DNA of 64,000 nt from Xiphophorus maculatus (taxonomy: Eukaryota > Chordata > Actinopteri > Cyprinodontiformes > Poeciliidae): the NCBI RefSeq assembly GCF_002775205.1, contig NC_036454.1, positions 29,374,783-29,438,782 on the forward strand. The letters are read 5' to 3'. The number at the start of each line of letters is the position of its first letter. Positions within the stretch are counted from its first letter, which is position 1. Shown here piece after piece: positions 62,801-64,000 of this stretch. The position numbers and the translations under genes were made by a program. The notes beneath the pieces are model-generated. The model was not told the origin of the DNA and made no database searches. It worked only from the letters and a program-made list of their open reading frames with translations.

Positions 62801-64000
62801 TTAAAGCGTTATATCAAATATCTTTTAGAAGTTTGTACAGTAGGATATCTGAACGAGAACGGCAGTTCCAAGGTCATCGCCTTTCATCCCTAACAAATAG
62901 AACAAATATCTGATTTTTACTAAACCCACAGGAGTTCATCCTTCACTTTTCCCACAGTAAAATTCAAGCACTTTTGAAGGTTACTTTAGAGATAAAAAAC
63001 TATTAAAATGAACTAAAAGAAACATTATGCAATATAATTCATTTCTGTTATTAATAGTGTGATAACATTCGATATTCTATGGCAGGAAAAATAGAACAAA
63101 ATTGTGTGTTTTCAAAATGTCTCTCACACACACCTTATACACCTGACTGGTAAGGGAACAAAACACTAATTTGACAAAAATAAAATTACCCCAATTTCAA
63201 TAACATGTCTAAAAAAAATAAAACATAAGTTAACCTTAATTTCAGTTACACAGGTCAATAAGAAACTGAGCCATTAGGAATAATTAATATTTGCTACATT
63301 TTAAAAAGCCAAACAAATCATGCTAACCTTCCTGTTGAAATTTGATGCTAAACACAAAAAATAACAATCTCTAAAAGAAAAAACATATTCAAGTTTTCTG
63401 TTGTTTACAAATAGAAATAATTTTTGGTCATCCTATCTGAGCTAAAACAACAGAAGTTGGTTCCGATTTCACTTCAAACAGAGCACATTGAATTGCACAA
63501 TGTTCATTTCTTTTGGAGAACAGAAAAAAGTAAACTTCAGTATTTGACGATCAGAACCAATCAACGTGAAATGATCTGACTCCGACATGGATGTTAACAC
63601 CCCCTTAGTGAAACATCCACAGCGCTGATCAGTGAGACCAAATCAACCTACATCCGCCTGTGGAACCTGCACTGACTTTACTGGTTTCCGCCTGCTGAGA
63701 TTTAATACCAGCTCTGCCGTTTAGTTAGGAGAGCAAAGTTCCTCTTAGTTAATTATTATCCGCTGCAGCTAATATGGCGAGCCGACAGGTCAGTCAACAA
63801 AGGAGCTCAGCGCTGAGTTTTGTCGGGAGGACATGTTGCTATTGTTGGTTGATATTAATAAGTTTGAAGCGGCTCCAAGCTGTCAGCCGCCGTGTTCGCT
63901 AGCGCTGCCAGTAAACTCACCTCGATACGGTTTCACCAGAGAAAACTCCCGCTTCAGAAAGTCCTCGAGAAACTCCTGCTGCTCTGCCTGCGTCAGGACG
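35886..64000 (-). CDS. lman2l: L-type lectin VIPL/LMAN2L (5' end beyond the window)
   Basis: Exons on the minus strand, 5' to 3': 63921-64000 (continues right), 62607-62725, 62282-62399, 38584-38666, 37429-37590, 36880-36994, 36109-36225, 35886-36028 (TGA 35886-35888). Splice phases agree at every junction. Conserved L-type lectin blocks are FLKREFSLVKPYRG, VRLTPDQQSRQGAVWSR, HFKIHGIGKKNLNGDGLAIW, NQFVGLGLFVDTYPN, YDHDHDGRTTELGGCTA, LPTGYYLGASSVTGDLSDNHD, then a short stalk (QLTVERTPEEEEEE), one C-terminal membrane segment and a cytosolic KRKRFY end. The VERTPEEE word and KRKRFY favour LMAN2L over LMAN2. Family role: binds high-mannose glycans on glycoproteins in the ER/early secretory pathway, with retrieval by the basic-aromatic tail. 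The 23.6-kb intron 38667-62281 contains the nested transposons and the antisense provirus; no exon is damaged. Confidence 0.9.
37620..37860. other. GC/CpG-rich island inside an lman2l intron
   Basis: This is the only strongly CpG-rich patch in the host part (cggccggccgcagg, gagcgaaggcggcc). It contains ggcggccatgttg, close to a YY1-type element, and possible splice-like sites. It could be an internal or antisense promoter or a decayed inserted retrocopy. No coding exon is convincing. Confidence 0.35.
38030..38290 (-). repeat. Tc1-like relic
   Basis: Contains ggactttgactaggtcattctaac and, near 38230, gcatccccacagaatgatactgacaccactatg. The second is the reverse complement of the degraded GGGS..W transposase motif region of Tc1 elements. 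No frame is left. Confidence 0.45.
38715..38830 (-). repeat. Interspersed-repeat fragment
   Basis: aattcaatcaagttcagtttatctctatagagccaattcagaataa is a typical reversed 3' tail of fish LINE/SINE copies. It lies beside exon 38584-38666 and is non-coding. Confidence 0.4.
39008..39025. repeat. L1 target-site duplication, left copy
   Basis: caaactccactgaagttt, identical to 61730-61747. It directly precedes the T-run that represents the L1 poly(A) tail. Confidence 0.92.
39167..40498 (-). pseudogene. L1 ORF2, C-terminal part (after the provirus)
   Basis: Continuation of the L1 ORF2 cut off by the retroviral insertion. The first part (to about 39545) is open in one frame and carries the region after the reverse transcriptase (SGTRPRIKFKILQINRD, GGLGLPNLREYYYASQ). 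It then needs a frame change near 39545, where the terminal Cys/His zinc motif lies (CWRQCG in one frame, THVFWSCPKLATYW in the next). The stop is at 39167. The first 35 codons are also present at the other side of the provirus because of the 105-bp duplication. Confidence 0.8.
40394..40498. repeat. 105-bp flanking duplication, left copy
   Basis: L1 sequence from aaataaatctggagatcaac to cagattcatcc directly abuts the 5' LTR. The same 105 bp recur at 57697-57801 on the far side of the provirus, with no mismatch seen by eye. L1 sequence continues leftward from this copy and rightward from the other, so this is a true target duplication. Confidence 0.92.
41140..41147 (+). promoter_or_regulatory. 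TATA-like box of the 5' LTR
   Basis: ataaaaag in the context gcataaaaagggg. It is the best core-promoter candidate, with start of transcription expected near 41165-41175. The counterpart in the 3' LTR is at 56469. Confidence 0.55.
41700..41705 (+). terminator. Poly(A) signal in the 5' LTR
   Basis: aataaa in gcttaataaatttat. The copy that would process the viral RNA is at 57029-57034 in the 3' LTR. Confidence 0.65.
42215..42232 (+). promoter_or_regulatory. Primer binding site, tRNA-Lys1,2 type
   Basis: tggcgcccaacgtggggc, immediately after the terminal CA of the LTR, is the 18-nt PBS complementary to tRNA-Lys1,2 and used by spumaviruses and several other retroviruses. The same 18 nt recur at 57544-57561, outside the 3' LTR. 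Confidence 0.93.
42341..42364 (+). promoter_or_regulatory. Leader hairpin, possible dimerisation or packaging element
   Basis: gtgactgat, loop aaggcc, atcagtcac: a perfect 9-bp stem with a GGCC palindrome in the loop, like retroviral dimer-initiation hairpins. The direct repeat shared with the 3' end stops one base after this hairpin (42365). Confidence 0.5.
42393..42394 (+). promoter_or_regulatory. Candidate major splice donor
   Basis: catacag|gtgaggg lies between the leader hairpin and gag. It is the best donor in the leader and could serve the downstream ORFs. Confidence 0.4.
42534..46001 (+). CDS. gag: Gag-type structural polyprotein with a macro-domain-like segment (1155 aa)
   Basis: Starts at ATG 42534 and ends TAA 45999-46001, which overlaps the pol ATG by one base. 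It is far longer than usual retroviral Gags. Layout: an N-terminal globular region (about 40-200); an acidic, Pro-rich linker (about 200-360); a segment at about 375-545 with macro-domain hallmarks (GDGLIVFTND, then an alanine/glycine helix, then GEVVLMNGYSLPYGAVILVPID, then FKEVVVVIDPR); a second acidic linker; a presumptive capsid-like region (about 740-1040); and a C-terminal nucleic-acid-binding tail with three tandem 14-residue repeats of the NFQGRPFQQGAPPS type near 1065-1105. There is no Cys-His knuckle. Role as capsid/packaging protein follows from position; the macro-like fold is my inference. The GGG loop typical of ADP-ribose binding is not conserved. Confidence 0.85.
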   Translation: MSEEEERGELEPLQKPAMEQEASNNSRDGKNHQSHLSKSTLSQFPVMLILLGDGLESWTEINKKMFFDSHFTMSRDVARSPMEIIVQKRIYYCTQLRHGHRLGVVRCPVKVARKSEVRGWLEWFADLLEGWVDGELRIVHSPSEKYDRVVKTATLAAGIDGILVDPNVKGVSQYKDYTEAMQRLSTYKEGKEKEQALEEARSEVAEPPSRLPSRAPTPTRPQKQPPRDLIDLTAGSNDNDGGDSGDDSNNDDDGGIPAQPGPSRNEDIPPAPANEEDPEGQLVGSLTEEQWEQAVRDWSTERGRELGFHPRVHSTEKKHPLQPTETPAASSSDEDEEESDEEQRDPGRPKKKTQKSDTWRMARELAEIPPGASNFRLQTGLRIYQVIGRIWDLEGDGLIVFTNDRYKIHNRKFRRSLEDQAGQYYQADSKLLEATCSPKTRGEVVLMNGYSLPYGAVILVPIDVYRKGESLEEYRKKMWHGLERGLTAASNECMRRVIVSVQGLRSPDLPRDTARSIAENGVVNIARTNSHFFVFKEVVVVIDPRLHRLRTEQGVKLAAEMEEQCRISHPSQEIKKYPLKIPQSEVSNTTQIGKAKAVQPPRIKIKEAPVEPEFSAARYVKEFSFEESRSELKKPNAGKVKNKQPTVPKEEGPMKPAKIRPLNSPRREPLRQQQYEDISDSEDEEEQPEIEHPGEEEEESDHGSVFSDPKQLPAEHKTLRTGQHRGKKKEIETFDIEGSSERLARDVTWGPVQAKDGRCTYVPEVGQTEYQIPAEWASRLGDRVRLEVEATIGEWANILMTPSCSTLTAHYSLTTNFRNAYIGIMYDVMLRRLKKAAFKYSREARQKLDEVSADEEEPQATSSEPGPQIPVRPPGALAQLPAANTGQDAYAELKNLRLVIRSKNADENNEEYLKDVWPTVLSTTNHEGAKKLWLTSVTSDPMVGTDSAQSNYERLVLEDMDDEESQVKRARGRLDKGSRLEPLWHTLKQTVSPARYVKVLREVTKGRRGEIVFVKLPVRSTTVAQMDVAVQGFDLEQQYYEDKRKKEASQPAKPPGRVNIRQPANFQGRPFQQGAPPSNFQSRPFQQGTPPSNFRNRPFQQKPPGPQGKPTNPPASSNQPGKGQFLTDEEYRKLSQEERTALRESRKAGAGGSPK
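46001..49231 (+). CDS. pol: Pol polyprotein: protease, reverse transcriptase, RNase H, integrase (1076 aa)
   Basis: Own ATG at 46001 inside TAATG, in a different frame from gag; stop TAA 49229-49231. Protease active site DTGA (Asp31). Reverse transcriptase catalytic YIDD at residues 335-338, preceded by LPQGYKNSP. A connection-like region precedes RNase H, which has YTDGS (Asp618), QAGEVTAV and VTDSYY. The integrase has an HHCC zinc site (H786, H792, then C and C in DCEVCG) and a D852, D912, E948 triad, which is the D,D35E spacing. All expected residues are present and the frame is uninterrupted. The segment after YIDD resembles spumaviruses. Pol with its own start fits the spumaviral mode, but here the start sits exactly on the gag stop, so either splicing or termination-reinitiation could be used. 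Confidence 0.93.
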   Translation: MASRSRVVLENAYWEGDEIYAKVEGVPYLVDTGAEVSMTRKDLKTAGHLKVQFANGKIEEMPYGTWKGVVWVKGPYNLLTVKDLDELSKKKGTHRRLERRLTSLKARLVKVGPTQAGSEKQDWYKPVDIPTVTEQKLEESDFSPAGKEELREIIATAQVARFKNDCGDLGPKFVHHIEGGVHPPVRQYPLNPGAVEEMDKIVKELGALEIIREELNPITNSPIQAVKKPESAGGGWRPVINFKALNRRTIANRASLINPQGALKTLRVKKFKSCIDLANGFFSLRLARQSQGKTAFTHKGKSYVWQRLPQGYKNSPNVFQSAVMEVLGDVGATVYIDDVFIADDTEEEHLERLRKVVENLTKAGLKLNLKKCQFGQFQVNYLGFQVTSDLGLSDGYREKLTNIQPPQSENDLQKILGLCNYVRDHVPNYQKYAKPLYHCLRKSEDDEKDGKRPWVWTAANQQNLEELRRAIQAAVRLEPRSLSERLVAEISCENDDAMIKVSNENGGLVTLWSYTLTSVEKKYPQEEKELAVLARYWGVLKDLAQGQPVKVITQSQVHKYLRKGTVESTKATNTRWGRWEDILLDPELEIGPAQPTSKKKPQETLEKPGQPEWTIYTDGSRKGSDQSAYWGFILKQDGKEKCRRKGKAPGSAQAGEVTAVLEGLLELVKRKIKSARLVTDSYYCAQALREDLAIWEENGFETAKGKPVAHKDLWKKIAELKLQLEIDVEHQRAHTHEGAHWRGNDEVDCYVQQRKIVFVGTEKWDRTPKGREVPEEYVVEVVRSVHEALGHAGVRPTRKELEEQDLWIPVKQVQRVLRDCEVCGQYNAGRRGQRMDGLSIKSTVPWGSVCMDVAGPMGITGRRGEKYLLVLVDSMSGFVTTKAARKANGNSVVGMLEQVCSALGIPKELRTDNGTHFRNSQVDQWCQKYGVMRVYSPPYTPQANGVVERAIGLVKSWIAKNANTNSWSTQAVEIGQALNDRSRAERPAPAMELNQRPFTTKEVGRGSSDKKEKLTPRVPFREGQRVWVKAREQPVHAAVKPKFETTDIVKRVLDRNTVLLERKGIQGVEQLKPVPD
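49253..50620 (+). CDS. Unknown ORF3, cysteine-rich (455 aa)
   Basis: I do not recognise this protein. ATG at 49253, stop at 50618-50620. It is in the same frame as pol and begins 21 bases after its TAA, so stop readthrough would fuse it to Pol. The N-terminal third has paired cysteines (C63-x2-C66, C110-x2-C113, C137-x-C139, C149-x2-C152, with LHHC histidines), consistent with two zinc-binding sites. The middle is aromatic and proline-rich. The C-terminus carries a basic PPKKKPK nuclear-localisation-like motif. No retroviral gene is normally placed between pol and env of foamy-like viruses. Possible roles include a regulatory nuclear protein or nucleic-acid-binding protein; neither is shown. 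Confidence 0.75.
   Translation: MASESCTIPPYLGLATVKGVVVIRRTPSGIWAGRALKKLDWAKNGVLSEDREMLVWRKAKSGCPVCLADHHLPIIWEGPGREKPRHQEATAEMLQHLRVSPVTVLNNTVCGNCRVGYLPRLKLETQWGWLQEKPRTCYCTWDGDELHHCPVCKEQLKSGEVTLTGEAEGWQVTRFYSSLRYYRTYGQVQPNYGSSIPIILPGPSAPPNTPEELDPWVWKREEGPHDVLWDSVQAAWPYDAARASLSCPPLNANHSPVVFRVHRPHAYQPSAEELSALPDDAREQAVNGGWTGPWELTTWAHLILEVINDCTIPIVDLPDVPREDGVRSSDVYYYTTEVEGWGSNAVRPKEKSCLYWVTAESQFRDGVLQHPGGVAHRASTPSDPSTSCRVQLSVRMITVPYKGIYSVGAAIKVVPNEQTYATVSSTEPEPPKKKPKTHAWQKLASAFPWRKTSQD
50596..51699 (+). CDS. Unknown ORF4 (367 aa)
   Basis: ATG 50596 lies inside the end of ORF3 (25-base overlap, different frame) and its stop (51697-51699) overlaps the env ATG by 19 bases. The N-terminus is very basic (KTKKRKGRQ, residues about 26-34). 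The remainder looks globular, with many Trp, Tyr and Pro residues, no signal peptide and no clear membrane helix. Nothing in it matches a family I know. The tight overlaps with both neighbours argue that it is a real gene expressed from a shared or alternatively spliced message. Confidence 0.75.
   Translation: MEKDKPRLMDAPEGGKRVVKSEGQQKTKKRKGRQCFVTRLFKVGVGVSSGLSDRGPFLKLPTTSILLDMPREDFTVSNPLTEAYFLKYLIYLRPTNFQNVKEVGESEEYTTPPAMKPHLFIPTAPPAWKGRGSDNTVNVASISPMCPRSLPWTFNTVYFRLQGIELRIRWGPHYLEPLQGLYCEISLNDMMIWTTSPSMAKTIVRREINPECYIFNNTKLPLKLEIDRVYPNPPHQRIFTPSTWGYRTRLTLHGQSLYTYVSVPAPIGYKHESWQDQALKNGTAPGPFPRPDYWRVFHWKWVWRGLEPDLPYPSPIYTALQQRRATRRVGKNPANQGHLNSLRKICTAPDTADPREALIWPGWMLSA
51681..54038 (+). CDS. 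env: Envelope glycoprotein (785 aa)
   Basis: ATG 51681 to TAA 54036-54038. The N-terminal 50 residues are acidic and cytosolic (TSESDSSTDTDDD), followed by a hydrophobic membrane segment at about 52-78. That is a signal-anchor leader like spumaviral Env rather than a cleaved signal peptide. The ectodomain is cysteine- and tryptophan-rich with about fifteen N-glycosylation sequons. Basic sites that may be cleaved are KERR near 177 and QKRK ending at 625; the latter precedes a hydrophobic glycine/proline stretch that could be a fusion peptide, which would leave a short TM subunit of 160 residues. The membrane anchor is at about 730-760 and the tail contains YQPL. The overlap with ORF4 is 19 bases. 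Subunit boundaries are inference. Confidence 0.85.
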   Translation: MDAIGMRRRPTDPELLDVTSESDSSTDTDDDSEISNEPLLRKTTTITRKTLCLKGLLTLLALLFAAAVLATIFYFIGVGPWYLTHTRVTYGHSKYANFNCWNTSTTAIFVPWNNDTSVQNRTGLFAKDNGKKYVERRAFGLNDSTLDDLLNRTWEIYNYDFLETGVLCWIRVLRNKERRTVRCNWIHPDRGMPEWHCNMACRSLLLMPSQGYWDTEVVYPAPHRSSGCRAWLPRGEFWGDIHLNCRKDDIIPTAPTGNWTYRNASRGNLPVNTTMLPTSANLTNMTAFLIRQGPRRFMYEEEQKHCYRHHFSWLNPCLWNKFVQCAGRNYIVTAIEEYWADLWHSTRTIRTEVETWLNNSFPWTYIAKDQTFFMGDFPEGTVRSHTGLEELHIANLRTQPLPTPDDLLKVPRNDFAKIDKCVAKRIFESLNDTCWRKTHSSPRCDLWQTGNALHSTWRYNCPDPEKAPTAKWALRAWYEDYTRNWDYEWWGLQQDEFEAWVTPCLTESTNYWVKYQYIATVYSKDRMIWPGVFWRPDSYVNPRPWRMTCRNTTRRVLECTISLARRPCQTVRGWESYCQEHYADEYDTHSSEVTWRKINGTWRRAIVSGRTCTDAILGYHLQKRKSILGLPVPFIPNPLIAIAEGHAFRKSLCEGNIDSGFDWVGPNLLYSNLTCSTTMEHWQQCGEGSNRHDCFWYETMGATLVAVATDVVEEIAHVVEEGLNIVEQWLLDALSVLWPYLLGLLGVAVAILIGKIVLEAWLKALCRCKKRNYQPLPPKEEPTSA
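54126..54833 (+). CDS. ORF5: multi-pass membrane protein (235 aa)
   Basis: The open frame extends upstream to 54051, but that start is GTG; the first ATG with good context is 54126 (catcATGG), which I choose. After a short Asn/Ser-rich N-terminus (MENNSSTNSSNPNS, likely glycosylated) there are about five or six hydrophobic segments, including WVVFCHTG, GVVVCLWLITDTAALILELV, ILTAILEGLFAVSILIYLA, WVILALWATVWGILVVLY and LAIVVWLMTYAA, separated by basic loops. The soluble C-terminal tail is short and acidic. A polytopic membrane protein is not a standard retroviral gene product. It could be an ion channel or viroporin-like factor, a receptor modulator or a captured host gene; none is shown. Confidence 0.75.
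   Translation: MENNSSTNSSNPNSLFAPIQVSTIEHLGITLAWVVFCHTGPWPKGHPMRIFVALQGYAKLILRPIILHRWGLASSLFACYLMGRTRINWRRGVVVCLWLITDTAALILELVLGGAQATRTAPFKILTAILEGLFAVSILIYLARQALAIKGRGRRIWMQKWVILALWATVWGILVVLYWLHETSDLAIVVWLMTYAAIFHDSAHVYDRGEPAPDHDISAPVINSPWLAKQAGTRP
54878..54943 (+). other. Candidate 66-bp mini-intron before ORF6
   Basis: A strong donor (cattgtaagtac) at 54878, a branch-like cactaat near 54905, and a polypyrimidine tract ending tttctcctcag at 54943. In the ORF6 frame the intron contains a stop, so splicing at this acceptor (from this donor or one further upstream) is needed. Confidence 0.5.
54944..55777 (+). CDS. ORF6: putative transactivator, 3' exon (about 277 codons)
   Basis: Open from the acceptor at 54943 to TGA 55775-55777. 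There is no ATG in the N-terminal two thirds (the start usually called by ORF finders is GTG), so an upstream exon must supply the start. The N-terminal part has clustered Cys/His (CCVGCG, WCHKC, then SHF), possibly zinc-binding. The middle is Ser/Pro-rich. The C-terminal third is acidic with hydrophobic spacing (DMDFQDLLAELDGY; final ITCDDGLDLF), typical of acidic activation domains. Its position between env and the 3' LTR is that of the spumaviral Tas/Bel1 transactivator. Sequence homology to Tas is not evident to me; the role is inferred from place and composition. Confidence 0.65.
   Translation, partial: ASTCCVGCGITAESYGFIWVASSARWCHKCVSSHFNDVTAILCATGLEDLPYIADSTSRSLERVHKIVWTSAFGLADDDFPASPLYTGLRLPVIHKLWEHQLTRQCLPTLHLLDGRIVAVGDYLPPTRPVSPDLFIDVGCQASSATNERGTQTENLSSSPQACQTEDILSPSSPSPSDMDFQDLLAELDGYCNNPSTLPDFGMDLPSPLPPPLERSTLSVSGDSTLDTDLGAERWLSPPSNLSEYAVVDSWTPSLSPVTCYERDILTITCDDGLDLF
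55819..55827 (+). promoter_or_regulatory. Polypurine tract
   Basis: tggaggggg immediately before the TG of the 3' LTR: the plus-strand primer site. It confirms the 5' boundary of the LTR. Confidence 0.85.
55828..57543 (+). repeat. 3' LTR (1,716 bp)
   Basis: Same length and ends as the 5' LTR. Two substitutions seen by eye, both in U3 near 56160 and 56176. The TATA-like box is at 56469 and aataaa at 57029-57034. Confidence 0.92.
57544..57694 (+). repeat. Extra 151 bp: second PBS plus leader after the 3' LTR
   Basis: Identical by eye to 42215-42365, including the 18-nt PBS and the 9-bp hairpin. It then joins L1 sequence after two bases (at). A normal provirus ends at the last base of the LTR, so this is an abnormal right end. 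Confidence 0.93.
57697..57801. repeat. 105-bp flanking duplication, right copy
   Basis: Repeats 40394-40498. To its right the L1 ORF2 continues without a gap (cctcactattt...). Confidence 0.92.
57697..60307 (-). pseudogene. L1 ORF2, N-terminal part (endonuclease and reverse transcriptase)
   Basis: APE-type endonuclease first (LNVNGLNSPVKRKRV, QETHMS, AGDWNTIPN, SRIDLFLMN, SDHNIIYLTI), then the reverse transcriptase with SPGSDGFPNEWYK, LDAEKAFDRVNW, GTRQGCCLSPSLFAIF and catalytic FADD. The frame is open to the provirus junction. No ATG precedes the endonuclease in this frame (the apparent start at 60307 is TTG), so translation would need reinitiation or a non-ATG start. It is cut off from its C-terminal third by the provirus. 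Confidence 0.85.
60562..61596 (-). CDS. L1 ORF1 protein, RNA-binding (344 aa)
   Basis: ATG at 61596 (MSSHKKLTKMPK); the frame opens six codons earlier at a GTG. An N-terminal basic/acidic part is followed by a coiled coil (about residues 55-130, LKTALKGDNAKLQQNIDHL and on), an RRM-like region (SRRNNVRVFGVPEG) and the C-terminal L1 domain (AIIVNFLEFSTKEKIL, HFDHDYAPEIVKKRRE). This is the L1-type trimeric RNA chaperone that forms the retrotransposition particle with ORF2p. The frame is intact, unlike ORF2. Confidence 0.85.
   Translation of the reverse strand: MSSHKKLTKMPKAQDKSAQVAQANTCLKQANVASSEAESPGTNMDSEGIIKAIDDLKTALKGDNAKLQQNIDHLGHEINGKLDNIATEVQGLAERVDEAEARVHQVETWAKEATEALCFCIEQQRKTQLKVLDLESRSRRNNVRVFGVPEGKEGNSTTQYIETFLRSQLQLPEDLDLNIQRAHRTLATKPPPDSPPRAIIVNFLEFSTKEKILREVWKKGKIQVGSSTIHFDHDYAPEIVKKRREYNVIKKALKAKGIRFQTPFTNMRIHWESGTRTYSSAREAYNELKRRGIQSEEPVTADGGSRAEWSLRERLGWQPADSTGAAVALRAKNKLQDFQRSIAE
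61730..61747. repeat. L1 target-site duplication, right copy
   Basis: caaactccactgaagttt, matching 39008-39025. It marks the L1 5' end. Confidence 0.92.
62726..63920. other. lman2l intron, no feature recognised
   Basis: AT-rich with a T-run near 62783-62802 and the unremarkable frame 62567-62893. No exon, repeat family or regulatory element could be supported. Confidence 0.6.

Overview
The window is vertebrate nuclear DNA, almost certainly from a teleost fish. It has two spliced host genes with GT-AG introns, an AT-rich background full of microsatellites, and fish-type repeats (hAT MITEs, Tc1/mariner relics, a Tigger-like element, L2 and L1-clade LINEs). No species is assigned. Many ORFs that look long start at GTG or TTG; start sites given here were checked against the DNA.

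Region 1 (1-20508) is a head-to-tail segmental duplication. There are two full units, 489-10571 (10,083 bp) and 10572-20508 (9,937 bp), plus the last 488 bp of a third unit at the left edge. Each unit carries a broken two-gene DNA transposon (Tnp2-like transposase relic plus a DUF4806-type gene), a 1.26-kb non-autonomous hAT element inserted in the last exon of that gene, a Tc1 relic, a 29-bp-type minisatellite, and an unrecognised intronless ORF of 226-229 codons on the minus strand behind a CRE-rich upstream region.

Region 2 (20509-30427) holds two truncated LINEs and then a complete seven-exon tetraspanin gene on the minus strand (232 codons, all junction phases consistent). Region 3 (30428-35885) is intergenic with MITEs. 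Region 4 (35886 to the right edge) is most of lman2l, the VIP36-like L-type lectin, on the minus strand, with eight exons in the window and the 5' end beyond it.

The most unusual object lies in an lman2l intron. A roughly 305-bp non-autonomous hAT element (38886-61912, interrupted) was hit by a near full-length L1-clade LINE (39026-61729, minus strand, 18-bp target duplication). The LINE was then hit by a 17.2-kb endogenous retrovirus on the plus strand (40499-57694). The LTRs differ at only two positions by eye and every main reading frame is open, so the insertion is young. The provirus has a tRNA-Lys1,2 primer binding site, a spumavirus-like Pol, an Env with an N-terminal membrane anchor, and seven ORFs: gag, pol, two unknown ORFs between pol and env, env, a multi-pass membrane-protein ORF, and a 3' ORF that looks like a transactivator. 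Gag contains a macro-domain-like segment, which I do not know from described retroviruses. Both ends of the insertion are abnormal: the right end carries an extra 151 bp (a second PBS plus leader), and the flanks share a 105-bp duplication where a retrovirus should leave 4-6 bp.

Nothing prokaryotic was seen (no operons, CRISPR array or attachment sites), and I identified no tRNA or rRNA gene.
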